In this document: one piece after another, positions 20,150 to 32,225 of the stretch | Position numbering within the stretch: position 1 is the stretch's first letter | Layout: the number at the start of each line of letters is the position of its first letter | Assembly (NCBI GenBank): GCA_018136815.1 | Contig: CM030937.1 | Coordinates: 690,553-754,552 of the forward strand | Direction: 5' to 3' | Origin: Isochrysis galbana | Taxonomy: Eukaryota > Haptophyta > Isochrysidales > Isochrysidaceae | DNA: 64,000 bases | The notes under the pieces: model-generated | What the model was told of the DNA's origin: nothing | The model's database searches: none | What the model saw: only the letters and a program-made list of their open reading frames with translations | Translations under genes and position numbers: made by a program

Positions 20150-21990
20150 CTATGACGTTCCGTCCGTGCATCCCTGTTCAAGGGCTGTGTTTAACATTCT
20201 TAAGAAGTCGTGTTTTACTAGCTCTGTAAAGCTCTTATAGAATTCCGCCGGTAGTGCGTCCGGGCCCGCGCTCTTCCCGTTGCCTATTTGTGCTATGGCG
20301 TCAAGCAGTTCTTCCATTTCGATCTTTCCTTCTATCGCGTCGCCGTCGCGCACATTTAACGGGTTTGTTTCTAGTGTCGCCTCCAACTCGTGGTCTCTCA
20401 CGTTTTTCCGTTCTTGGTAAAGCCATACGTAGTATTTTCGGAGTTCTTTGCGAATCTCCGCGTCGTCCGCTGTCGTGCGTCTCGTGCCTCCGTTTGGTGC
20501 GTTCCAGTCGTCGGTGATATATATTTCCGGGATCGCGCTGTTAGAGGCTCTGGATTGGAATTTCTGAAAGAACTCCTTCGTCATTCTTTCTTCGTGTTTG
20601 AGAGAGTCAAAACTCTCCTTGGTTGACGGTCTGGATGTTTTCCGTATTTTGTCTATTTTGTCGTTTAATTCGCGCATCCTGTCTAGCGTCCTGGCGTTGG
20701 GCTCGCCGTCGTTTAGTTCTATCCCGAGAAGGGCGAGTTCGTCAATCGCCTTGGCTATCTCTTGGTGTTCTTTCCCTTGTTGCGTTGCCCATAGTAGGTA
20801 CGTAGCCACTGCTCTTTTGGCGTTGCCCCAGGCTTCCTCTATGCCTTCGTCCGGAGTTTCCGGGTTCATGTGGCTTTTCCATAGGTGTGCTACCACCTTC
20901 CGGATGTCATCCAAGGCGAAGAGCTCGCTGTCGATGCGCACGTCGTACGTGCGCCCCGACTTGTATCCAACCATTTCAAAGGTGCCTATCACCGGTAGAT
21001 GATCCGAGGCGCCCTTTCCCGTGAAAAGCGCCGGGTGTGGTCCTATCGTTTGCCAATTTATATTGGAGCACGTGATAGGCGTATAAATCCTGTCTATGCG
21101 TGTGTGGATGGTCCCCGAGAGTCTTGTGTATCCCCCTCCGGCGTTGCCGTTTACCAGGTTGTATGCGTCTATCAGTCCTAGTTCGTTTTTAGTGAATCTC
21201 AGCTTGGGTCCGTGGGCGTTCCCGTATCCTTCGTGGTCTTCGTGTTTTCTAGTGTCGGTATCTACATTTTCTACGCAGTTGAAATCTCCCCCCATGAGGG
21301 TATCGCGTTCCTTGCCCACGGGGCTTATTCTTAGCGTTTCTATTTGTGGTGCTCTTATACTAGGTATGGCACTTAGGTATATCGATATTAGTTCCAATTC
21401 TTTTGAGTCTATTACGCATCTAGCTCTCAGGCATCTGCCTTCGATTAGCGTCTCGGCCGTGTCCGGTATCAGTTTCACTCGTGGGGAGGAGTCGCGTACC
21501 GCTATGCCTACCCCACTCGCCGGGTCGGAGGTGTTGGCTGGTGCGTGCACCATTTGCCATCCCAAAGCCTTGGCGGTCATGCATGCGCGGTGGTGTCTGC
21601 CGTCGGCGTAGTAGTGAAGCTCTTGGAGGAGTAGAATGTCTATCCTCGCTTTCCTCGCCTGGGCGAGCACCGATCCTAGGGCGCCGTGTCCGGTGCCGTT
21701 GATGTTATATGAGGCGATTGTGACCGGTCCTTCACCTGGGTACCCAAGCGTGGGGTTGAAGGTTAACGCGTATATGATTAGGAGGTTAGCGCGGTGCGGA
21801 GGTGGGGCGGGGTGCACACACTTGTGGATGTAGCGGCAGTCGGCGCCTAGGGAGCAAAAGCCGCCCTTGGGTTGCTTCCCGGGGGGTCCGGCACTTGCGC
21901 GCGGGAATGCGCACACGATCGTGCACTTGCCGTCTTTCCATGCGCCCGGGTAATCGTGTGAACGATTACACCCGCGCTCCGCGAGGGAAA
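20150..21990 (-). mobile_element. Non-LTR retrotransposon fragment: CCCH finger and AP-endonuclease domain, cut at the start of RT
   Basis: One long minus-strand frame. The N-terminal part (21.85-21.97 kb) has a Cys/His cluster ending CSLGADCRYIH (C-x5-C-x3-H). An exonuclease-endonuclease-phosphatase domain follows: VTIASYNINGTG, LLLQELHY, GGDFNCVE, RIDRIYTP and ASDHLPVIG (catalytic SDH). After a helical linker the frame reaches NGKSAGPDALPAEFYKSF, the first motif of LINE reverse transcriptases, and then stops within 30 residues. The RT catalytic core (FADD-type box), thumb and 3' end are missing. Loss of the 3' rather than the 5' part is unlike usual target-primed truncation and points to deletion or recombination at about 20130-20150. 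Not mobile on its own. Confidence 0.85.
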
Positions 21991-22144
21991 GGACGCGATC
22001 TCGCTCCGAGATTGGCCTCGCGCCCTCCCACGCTGCCCCGCCGTGCCCTCGGTCCCTCGCCCCCCCCCGCGGCAGGTTCTTTCCCTCGGCGTGCCGTCCG
22101 TCGCCTCCGGCCCTCTTCTCTTACCAGCGGCTAGTTTTTTAAGA

Positions 22145-22385
22145 TTTTTTTCTCATGATGTCATCAAATGTTTCATGACCGTCTTTTGTCTTCTCTCGTC
22201 TATCGGTCATATCTCCCCAACGAGATCTGCCCTCGTTGTGTCGGCCTCCCCTCTGTCGCATGTCTGCGCGTTGCTGAGTTGCCCTGGTGCCGACGCCTGG
22301 CCGTCCGTCCAGGTGTGGTTAGTTTTCGCCCCGTTTGGATTAGTTTGTGTGGCTCTGTGCCCTCAAGCTTTTTGTAGCAACCCCA
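22145..22385 (+). repeat. R2 leader, inverted relative to 47595-47835
   Basis: TCATGATGTCATCAAATGTT through GTGTGGCTCTGTGCCCTCAA matches the reverse complement of 47595-47835. It directly precedes the two-exon gene at 22496, whereas in the 47-kb copy the same leader precedes a different start (MADTVRPDS...). It may be a shared promoter or terminal region of a mobile-element family. Confidence 0.6.
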
Positions 22386-22495
22386 CCGTGTTCCCAAGCG
22401 AGTCCCCCCGAGTTCCCGAGTCTATACTTCGAGTCAACGAGTCAATACAAGTCAAGCACGCGCCTGAGCCACCCCCCCGTGCGCAGGCGATCGAG

Positions 22496-24808
22496 ATGAT
22501 CGGCCTCGATATCTACGAGGCGATGACCGACAACGAGAAGGAGCGCGTCACTCGCGTGCACGAGTTTGACTGCGTGAACCACTTGCGCAATATCATTTTG
22601 AATGCGATGTCAGACGCGATGTCGGCACATGTTGCCGAGGAGCTCAAGCTGCACCTTGAGGCCTTCTCATCTTGGGAGCGCTTGACGACTGACTTTACGC
22701 AATTACTGCGGGCCACCTACAAGGAGTTCCACCACGGCTGCCGCTACTACAAGGGAAAGGGGCGTGAGTTCACGGACTGGATCAACAAGAATCACAGCAC
22801 CGCCTTTGTCATCCACTTCGAGCGCGCAGAGGGCGGGCGTCAAGATCTTGATTACGACGCCGCCGTGCCCCTTTACGTCAATCGACAATTTATAGTGGAA
22901 TTCTTATACTCGCTAGTATTCACCGCCGACCACTCTAACATCCTAGAAGACTTTCTGTACATAACGCTTACCGCCATGGAGTATATCGCCATGATACGAG
23001 CGAACGCCATCATCGACCTGGTAATCTCGCGGCCCTTGCGCTGGCTTTCGGGCAAGTCGTACGAGCTCCATCAGTGGTCGCCTCTCGATATGAGCCGCGC
23101 CTTCGACCTCGTCTACGAGGCTTTTACGAAGGCGGCGGACGATGGCAGCGTTCTTCTGGATCCGACGCTAGATGTATTCAAATCGATCGCAGACGAACAG
23201 CCAAAGTTCGCGGCGTGGCGACGTTTCACCTTCGAGGAGCAAACCGTCCTCGCGCCCGATGGCACAACAAAACACCGCATCTTCCAGCGCGTGCGCCAGG
23301 AGTTGCTCAACCCTACCGACCCGACCAACATCGCCACGAGGGAGAAGACTATTGAATACCTGCAGGTGCAGTGCGCCACAGCCCTACGGAAAATGGCCAA
23401 CCCAAAGCTTGCCATCGCCAACAAGCTCACAGCGCTCGACGGCGAGATGAGCGCTGATCGGACGTCGAGTCGACACTTGGACACGATCGGGCTCGACGCT
23501 ACGAACGACCGCCTAGCTGAGTCGGTCTTTGGAACGTACGACCGCGTACTTCAACAAAATAAGGGCATCTCGATGGAGGCGGCATCAGCAGTGGCGCAGA
23601 GCATAAGGGCAAAGAGCTTCGTCACGGGCGGCGTGTACGACTCTCTACCACCAAAGGAGCAGGACGCCCTTTTTGAGCTAGCTCGTCTAACGGTAAAGCC
23701 CACTAGCCTCCACTAGCCACTAGCCCTCCCTCTATATAGTAGTATTACTTTTATTTGATTGGGAAGTCGCAGTTCACTCTTAAGAGCTCATAGACATCCC
23801 TATTTGGCTAAGTAGGTACGGGATGAGCGAGCAATCGACAAGGCTGACCACGCCGAGCTGGACAAATACATCGCCATGAAGCGCCGCACCAACTCCGAGA
23901 ACGAGCTCAAAGCCCTGGTGGAGCGCTACGCCATCGCCCTCTCCTTGTACCAACGCTGGGAGACTTGCGGTGTCAACACTGTCACCGAAATGAGATCTTC
24001 CCTCGCTAAAATGGCCAAGGATGCGAAAACTTGCGGAGCACACCCTGGCGGGCGATCGGCAGACCCGACGCAGCAGCAGCTCGATTGGCTCCGCGAGCAA
24101 CTCGAGATGCGCGTGATCGGCCTCGGGTTTGTGCACTTCAAGCTTCAATGGTCGTCAAGCAGCGATGCGACCGTCGGCACGGTGGCGAGCCTATCGGAGA
24201 TGCTGAAGGAGATGCTCACCGAAGAAAATCAGCGCCGGCGCACCGGCAATCTCCCGAGGAGGGCGGCGGTGCCCGTGATGAAGCGCAAGACTTTCAAAGA
24301 GTTGGGCACGCCAACGGTGCAAGCTGCGAGTACGTCGATGACAACCAAAGATCTCGATCCCGAGCAGCTTCTGAAGTTGGCTGAGCGTAAACGCGAGGAG
24401 CTAGAGATCGAGGGCGAACTCGATATTACCAGCGACCGGCAACCTGCTAAGCCGCCCAAGCTGAACGACGAGTTTGTCGGGGCGGAGATCGAGATCAATT
24501 GGCGTTACTGGACTTTGGACGAGAAGACGGGGAAGCGGAAGGCGATGCTCATTTGGTGCGCGGGTGAGGTCGTGCAGATCGCCAACGGCACCTCAGATAA
24601 AGAGAGCCCGCGTTGCCAGAAGATCCTACAAGCAGGAGCGGTGCGCATCCGTTGGCCAGCCGATGCGGACTTCGAAGAGGAAGAAACGTTTTCGTGGTCT
24701 GTCTTGACGGAGGGTAATTGGAACCGCAATAAGCACATGGGGTGGCGGTTTAGTCCTGCGGAGCTAGTGAAGCGTGGGATGCAGCCCTCGGTAGCCAACG
24801 CGGAATGA
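22496..24808 (+). CDS. Unrecognised two-exon protein, probably mobile-element derived
   Basis: Exon 1 is 22496-23692; the GT-AG intron is 23693-23815 (123 nt, phase 0); exon 2 is 23816-24808. Joined, it reads ...FELARLT|VRDERAIDK... without a break and gives 729 residues. The start is the first Met (MIGLDIYEAM) after the leader. The protein is globular and helix-rich. A segment ATNDRLAESVFGTYDRVLQQ near residue 340 recalls motifs in large repeated algal protein families. Exon 2 starts with a coiled coil and ends with a Trp-rich beta region (EIEINWRYWTLDEKTGKR...). I cannot name the family. The repeated upstream leader suggests a transposon or retroelement protein, but no DDE or RT motif was identified. 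The frame is intact, so it may be recent or functional. Confidence 0.6.
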
Positions 24809-26814
24809 CTCTCATTGTGTAAGTTTGCCCATAGCTACCCGATTAAGTGCCTAAATTGAACGAAAAAGAGCAAAAACAAAATATTTTTAACGATAGTAAG
24901 GAGAAAAAAATATATCACTACTCTTACGTAAAGAGCACGACATTCACGTACGGATTCTCGGACTGCCCGTTTCGAAAGGCGCTCAGAAAGACTGTCGCCG
25001 TTCGGCTCAGCTCTACGGAATGGGCCAAGTAGAGGGTTCGCCCCTCTCATTCTAGCCCGCACTCGACAGGGAGGCCTCCCATCGGTGGTCGGATGGGCAT
25101 TCCTGGAGGGGCACAGCTCCCCCAGAAGCATCTGCGTCGATCTCGACGGCGTCGGCCGCGCTCGCGACCGCGCAGGGATCCCAGAGTGCCAAGCGCTCTG
25201 TTGGGGCTTGCGATGTGAAGGCGGCCAGTGCTGGTGGGGGGTACGGGCGCGCTTGGAGGGGGTAGATCGCGCGTGGTCGATCGTGTTTTGGTTGGTAAAG
25301 TGCTCCCAGCCCTCGATATTCAGCATGCGCGATCGCCAATGGCCTCCCTGCGGGGTTGGCTCTTTGGCGCTCACGCGTGCCCACAGCGCCTGCAAAATTC
25401 AGGCCGTGGCGCGCGTTATTCGTCGAGATATGGCACAGGCTGGACGCTGCCTTGTTTTGTACATGTATTTGGGGCTGAATTCACCGGTATCGGCGGTTGA
25501 TTGGCGGTGTGATGTCCCGGCGACTCATTTTTGTACTGCTGGTCCGACGGCCCAACGTGTGTCTGTGTGTATTGCGTTGGGGGTATGTAAAAGAATGTAG
25601 ATATACGTTCAAATTATGGGCAGCTAGCTCGTGTCTCAACCCGACCATAACCACCGGTACCCAACCAGCAAAAAAAACGCCGGTTGGCGACCATGAGCGG
25701 CTTTCAAGCGATCGCCAAAGTGGCAACGCTCAACTGAGCGGGCCCGTCGATTGCACCCGACCAAAAAATGAGATTTTTCGCCCGTCAGAGCGCGCGCGCG
25801 CGAAAGAACTAGAAGCTGAGACTTGGAAGGTGCATTCCTACCATCACAACAAAGTGTCCCATGCCATCATAAGGCCAATTGGGCCCAATTCTGAAAAGTC
25901 GATTTTTCCCCTCCCCACCCCTATCAAGGCCGCGCGGCCGCGCGCGTGGTGAGAGAATGTTAGGAATTTTTTTCCCTCTCCGACACAATACACAATCCCT
26001 CGTCCCTCGTCCTCGTCCCACCGGCAAACCGGCAAACAGGAAACAGTCGTCGCCTCGTCCTCCTCCGGTATAGGTATTGATAGCCTCAGCCTCGCCTTCC
26101 CTCCGTCCGGTCTTCCGGCGGTATGTGTGTATATACTCGCCCTCCCTAACTTCTAACTCGTCCCCCTCCGGTACATATAGTATATACTCGTATTATACTC
26201 GTCCCACTTCCGGTACATACTCATACTCGTCCTTCTATACGCTATACGGTATTGATTGTTGATTGTCCTCCGAACGGCAAAAGTTTTGGCAAAAGTTGAG
26301 GGGCAAAGCTCAAAGCTCAAAGCTCAAAGCCGTTCACTGCTCATATACCAAGATAGGAGGCGCGAGCGCGAAAAAAATGGAACCTCAAGTCTCGAGTTGC
26401 GCCTTCTTGCTTATTGTGGGGAGGGGCAGCTTTCGAGAGCGAGAGGCCGCGTCGGCTCGAGATTCTTGACGTCCGCGTCCGCGTCCACGGTCCACGGTGA
26501 CGACGAACTGGGCTTCGGTCATTCGGTACGACGAGTCGACGAGATCACGTCAACAGGGCCTTCATCCGCTCGTTGCGCCTTCTGCTCGCCCACCATCACC
26601 ATAAAGAAAAGGCTCGGCTCCCAATATAGCCGCGTAAACCCCCTGCGGAAACTACAATCCCATGTGCGTCTAAGATCTAAGGCTTGAGTAGTCGTAGTAC
26701 TCTACTCTAGCCGAGTTAGCGGTTAGAGAGAAGCCCCCCTCTGGCCGCTGAGGGTGAGAGAGAGATCTGCGAACCGGGCTGTCAGTCTCTTGAGGTTTTC
26801 TAAGTACTACGATC
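24809..26814. other. Intergenic region
   Basis: Begins AT-rich (24830-24930) and otherwise holds no convincing gene. A heptamer AAAGCTC is repeated in tandem at about 26300-26330, and CCGGT-containing short repeats occur at 26060-26240. Confidence 0.45.
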
Positions 26815-27480
26815 TTGTCTCTCTCTCTCTCTCCAGGGACCGCAGAATGCTCAAAGTCTGAGAATGGCCTCTCTCTCTCCTCTCCGCCCCCCCCCCCCCT
26901 TCTCTCTCTTCTCTCTCTCCTCTCTCTCTCCCCCCCCCCCTTCTCTCTCTTCTCTCTCTCCTCTCTCCCCCTCTCCCCCCCCTTCTCTCTTCTCTCTCCT
27001 TTCTCTCTCTCCCCCCCCTTCTCTCTCTTCTCTCTCTCCTCTCTCTCTCTCCCCCCCCTCTTCTCTCTCTTCTCTCTCTCCTCTCCCCCCCCCCCCTTCT
27101 CTCTCTTCTCTCTCTCTCCTCTCTCTCTCCCCCCCCTTCTCTCTCTTCTCTCTCTCCTCCCCCCCCCCCCCCCTTCTCTCTTCTCTCTCTCCATTCTCTC
27201 TCTCTCTCTCCCCCCCCCTCCCTGATCTCTCTTCTCTCTCTCTCCTCTCTCTCCCCCCCTCTCCCACCTTCTCTCTTCTCTTTCCCCCCCTCTCCCCTCT
27301 CTCGTTTTCTGAGAGCGGCGGCGGCTCGCGCGCGGCGCCGACGGCTGGACGGCGAGAGACGGGGAGGGAGGGAGAGATAGGTAGGTAGGTGGGGAGGGGG
27401 GGAAGGAGGGAGGGAGGGAGGGAGAGGGAGGGTGGAGGGAGCGGGGGGGGGGCGGGGGGGGAGGAGGCTGGCCGGCCGAG
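26815..27480 (+). repeat. Long polypyrimidine tract and G-rich block upstream of the helicase
   Basis: About 490 bp of CT/C-run sequence on the plus strand (26815-27305), then a purine block with GGGA/GGTA repeats (27355-27475), ending about 90 bp before the helicase ATG. The 230-aa-class ORFs on both strands are repeat artefacts. Confidence 0.7.
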
Positions 27481-27566
27481 CGAGCGAACCGAGGGCAAAG
27501 AGCGCGTCCCTAGCTCGTAACCGCTTGCGGCGTCAAGCGCGAGCTCACGTGCCACCCTCTACTCGG

Positions 27567-30500
27567 ATGCTCCTCCTCCTGCTCCAGCTTGCGCTTCTGC
27601 CACTGCAGCACTCGCTGCTCCGCCCGGTCGCGCGCGCATGCATTGCGCCACGCATGGAGCCGAGGGGGCGCAGACAGTCGGCCGATGCAGCGCGGCGCGG
27701 TTGCGTCGAGTCGATTTCGTCCAACCGGCCGCTTAGCTTACGTGCAATTGGGCCCTTGGCGGCACAGTGGCTCCACCGTGAGATGCGGTGGCTCGCAGGA
27801 GACTTCCTACTTATGATGGAGGAGGAGTCGCTCGGATGGGTTTCTTCGGCGGAGGAGATTCACCTGATCCGCAAGGCAGCTGAGAACTTTGCGCCTGCTG
27901 GACTGCAACGACATCTCTTCAGGCGCCTGGCCGAGGCGCCACCGCCGACCGCCGCAATTGCCAATGCCTCCATGGCATCTGGACATGAGCCGACCGTCTG
28001 GTAAACACACTTCTTGCAATAAGTTAGGCGCCCAACGCCTGAAGGATTCTCAACGCTCTTTGCGCTCATACACGAGCCTCTACCCCGCTCAGCTCACGCC
28101 TAGGATGCACATCTTCCACACACTCCTCCCCGTTGCCCTTCTAGGTCGACCTTCTCCAATGCGGTCCAGGCTCGCCTCGAGGCACGCGCCTTTGGTGATC
28201 CTGCTCATGATTGGCGCGAGGACTTCGAATGGCAAGTGATGCACCAGATGAAGACGATTCAAGCGCGCCAAGACACAAGGTCGCAGCCGTCCACGCCAGA
28301 GCCGAAATGTACTAGGCAGAACTTCCAGGTCATCATACATCAAGAAGAGAATGGGAAGAGAGTCTCCGGGACTCGGAGGCATGTGCTGGAGGCGGCTGCG
28401 AGCCTCGTTCTGCGCGCAGACCTAGAAGATGGAGAGGAAGAAACGCCATCTTTGCAGCCGCGAACCGCGCCAGCACAGGAGTCACTAGTAGATGAGTCAG
28501 CACGTGCGATATCGGAAGGCGGTGGTCGCGGTGAATCGGAGCAAAGGGTACCAGCGAGGCCGGCACGCAAAGAGCCTTCTCGAGTGACGGCAGGTCGAAC
28601 GAAAAGGCCCGGTAAAAGACAAGGACCACATAACGATGCGTCCCGGTTGCAAAATGGCACACGATCGGCACAAGTGCCCAATGAACGGCAGCCTCTAGGA
28701 AAGTCTCAAGTGGGGGCTGCCACATTGGCTTGGCTGGGCATAGCCACCGAGAAGCTCGCCTCAGACTACTTGCGAGTGTGCTCTGAGGTTGTGGATTTGC
28801 ACCGATCGAAGAGCGCAGATGAACAGGTACTTACACATCCCGCCTATGGCGATGCCCCGTGCTATTTACCACTCTTCAACTATCTTCAAAACCCTTGCAT
28901 GACATTGGTCTTGGCCCGACTACCTATGGCCCACATGGTGCGTGCTCACGCTAAGAACGCCTGCTCTTCAGTTGGAAGCACTTATCAGAGCGGCGCGGCC
29001 TCAATTCAGTCCAACCCGGTTGGTGGCCGTCGCTGACCAGATCCTTTGCTTGCAAGGAACTATCCCTGAGGATGTATCTCGCCACGCACAAGCAGTTCGA
29101 TGGCACGTACCAACTGTGTGGTCGTCCTTCACCGGCGCCGTGCGCGCCACCTTGATGGCGCGAGTGGGTGGGCAGCAGGCAGGCAACACTTGGACAACTT
29201 CAGTCGAATGGCAAGCGCTCAAGCAGTTGTACGATGAGGGGAAGGAGCGGGGAGCGCTCAATCCAAGCGCGGCGGTTCAAATGGAGGGAAGCTATGCAAT
29301 CGTGGACGGTCCGGACCAGGTGAAGCCTGGGGATACTATTGTAGCCCCTTCATCCGCCAAGGCGACAGCTGAAAAGTTGACTCAAAAAGATGCAGATTTG
29401 CCGCCTCCACTTCTAGGGAGCACCGAGCTAGCGGACGCAGTGAATCGTTTTGCCGCAACGGCGAGTGAGCTCCTACTTCTCGAGCGTTTTGCGGTGATTC
29501 AGTCGGCGGAGACCAGACTGCTTGGGGATGGTGGCGGCTCGGCCGCCGGGGCCGCATATTCGCAAATCAACCTTCTAGTGGAGGCAGCCGAGGCTGCCGA
29601 GATCTCAAATGAGGATGAGGCGATGGAGGCTGAACGTCGCCGTGCAGAGGCAAGTCGCACCGGCGATATCTTTCAGGACTCAGTGGAGGGCAACGAATCG
29701 TGGAGGCCACTCACGAATCTGAAGGTCCGAAATGTGCAGTTGACGAGTGGTCAAATCGTGCTGACTCTGTCTGCCTTGAACAGCTCAAGAGCTCTTCTAG
29801 GTGAGACTGGACTTGCCACCACGGACATCATCCTCATCAGACCCGCAAGGTCTACATCAGTCGATGAGCCTCGTCGAGCCGCTGGTAAGAGGCGTACGAC
29901 CACCGCCCCCGGACGCTCCTCCCGAGCCTCGAGTGTGAATTCAAAGCGGAAGAGTATCGCCGAACTGCGGCAAATAGCGAAACGTGAAGAAGCAGCGCTT
30001 GAGGCGGGAGGTGGCTTAGCCGAGGATGCAGGACTGCGGGGAGTGGTGTCTCGGCAGAGCAAGTATTCAATCGGGATTGTTCTTGAAGACGAAAGCAGCG
30101 TCGGCGGTACGTTTCAACTGTCTACTGCAGAGGATGCCAACGAGGCGTCTGAAAATGGTTCAGACAACGCCAACAACGCGCGTCTATTAGCTCTGGGACG
30201 ATCCCTACTCGGGCTTCAGGTGCGGCCCAATCTTGTCACAGGTCATGCTCCTTCCTTTATCCCCCACAGGCGCTCTAGCCTTATTGCAACAAATCTGGGA
30301 TCGCGTTGCACTGTCTCAGCCAGCGCGCATTTGGTTCTTGCCTCGGGTTTCACCACAACGGACGTCCCGCGCTCGTGCCGCGATAGGTTCGCGTGGACAG
30401 AATCGGTAGTGACGCCACGCACTCACGCAACATGTGGGCGCTCGAGCAGCTGAGGCACGTCGCACGTCGGGCGTGCGAAGGCGTTATGCTACCGCCTTGG

Positions 30501-32225
30501 CCGGTTGTTCATGCCGTCTTCTGCCCATCGGATGAGGTCGCTACCAGTCCATCTTCTCTGCCCAGACTGCCGTCGCCACGGCCACCGCCCTTCTCCATAT
30601 CGTCAACGCTCGACAAGACGTTGGACGATACACAGCTTGAAGCAGTCGCATTGGCACTCGACACCTCTCGCGCTCTAGTTGCAGTCCAAGGCCCACCGGG
30701 TACGGGCAAGACGGGCGTTGTAGTCGAAGTGGCGCGTCAGGCCGTTGCACGTGGCGAGCGGCTCCTATTATGTGCCCCTTCTAACTTGGCAGTTGATGGT
30801 CTCGTACTGCGCCTAGTGGCGGCCGACGCGTCGCTTCGCTTGGTTCGGGTGGGCAACCCGGAGCGTTTAGATGCTACGGCGCTCGAGCTGACGCCGGCAG
30901 CGCTTGCAAAGGCTGCGGAGGCAAACCTTCGTGCGGAGGTGGAGCGCGTAACAGCACTCCTAGCATCAGAGCGCAAACGCGGCGGCAATTCGAAGAAGAT
31001 ACAGCGGGCGCAACAACGTCTACGGCAGGCTCAGTTGATGCTCAAAAAAACTATTGCGAGGGGCGAGGCGGTAAGTGGGAGGGTGGGCGGGGGATGCTAC
31101 GCCAAGATAAGGCTGCGTGAACCCGAACTTTCAGGCCATTTTTGGTGTGCCCCCTTGGTTGGCCATTTCTCCTCGTCTTCCCGTGCGCCTACGCACCTGA
31201 CACAGCCCCACATGACACCATACCGACCCGAGTTCACCTGGTCCCCGCAGGGCGCGATTGCTGGGGCACAAATTGTATTATGCACTGCCACTGCATCATC
31301 GGAGTCGGCCATCGTGTCGCTGCCGCCATTCGACCTCTCCATCCTTGACGAGGCTGGCCAAGCCACTGCGCCAAACGCTTGGTTGCCACTTCTTCGCTCG
31401 AGGCGTGCCGTCCTCGTCGGCGACCCGATGCAGTTACCACCGACGTTGCTGTCCCCGGAGGCAGCTCGACGCGGGCTTGCGACCTCGTTGATGGAGTCGT
31501 TCATGGCGACGGCACCCGACGCTTGCCAACTTTTAGAGACTCAGTACCGCATGCACGAGGTTATTTGCTCGTGGGCGTCTCAGGCCATGTATAAAGGGTC
31601 TCTACGCGCGGCGCCGGGTGTGTCGCAGCATACGCTGGCTGACCTGCCAACCGCCGAGAGCAACGAACTGACGAGGGCGCCGATCCTCCTCCTAGACACT
31701 CCTGCGCCGTCTGGGAGAGCGGGCAATGAAATGCGCCGCGTCGATGGCGCCGTCACCAACGCTGCTGAAGCGGAGGCGGCCGTCGATCACGTGCGTGCTC
31801 TCGCTGCGGCCGGAGTGCCTGTTGCTTGTATAGCCGTGCTCTCGCCATATTCCGCCCAGGTCGAACTCATACGCGTTGCGCTCAGCGCGGCGAATCTGGA
31901 AGCCGTCGAGACTGCGACCGTCGACGGGTACCAAGGCCGCGAGTCTGACGCAATCGTGCTATCGCTGGTACGGTCCAACCCTCGAGGTTCCGTTGGCTTT
32001 CTTGGCGACGAACGGAGGCTGAATGTTGCTATCACCCGTGCCAGGCGCCATTTGGCGATCGTATGCGACGCCTCCACATTGAAGCGCAAACCTTTCCTCC
32101 GACAGCTCTTGGAGTACATTGCTGTGCGTGGTCAATGGAAGAAGAAAATGCCATTTTCATCAAGAGGCTCTATCGTGTCAAATGATTACACCTTGGAGCC
32201 ACCAACCGTCTCGGAAGTAAATTAG
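27567..32225 (+). CDS. SF1B helicase, IGHMBP2/UPF1-like, five exons, with a long N-terminal extension
   Basis: Exons: 27567-28000, 28145-28826, 28972-30219, 30387-31070, 31251-32225; introns of 144, 145, 167, 180 nt, all GT-AG. They join in frame to 1,340 residues. Helicase motifs: QLEAVALAL (Q motif), GPPGTGKTG (Walker A, about 890), APSNLAVD (Ia), VLCTATASS, SILDEAGQA (DEAG box, about 1049), GDPMQLPPT (III), QYRMHE (IV), TVDGYQGRESDAIVLS (V) and LNVAITRARRH (VI). DATHSRNMWALEQL just before the core fits the IGHMBP2-type beta-barrel region. Residues 1-13 (MLLLLLQLALLPL) are strongly hydrophobic, suggesting ER entry or organelle targeting. Residues 200-780 are low-conservation and partly helical. 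Expected activity: 5'-3' RNA/DNA unwinding with ATP. Confident on family; targeting and the first exon are inferred. Confidence 0.85.

Noticed and set aside
26815-27388. Long Ser/Leu/Pro and Glu/Arg ORFs in the CT tract
   Set aside because: Open on both strands for the same reason; composition explained by the repeat.
30220-30269. 50-nt intron (GTGCGG...CCACAG) in the helicase
   Set aside because: Using this acceptor brings an immediate in-frame stop; the acceptor at 30386 keeps the frame and gives a family-like junction.
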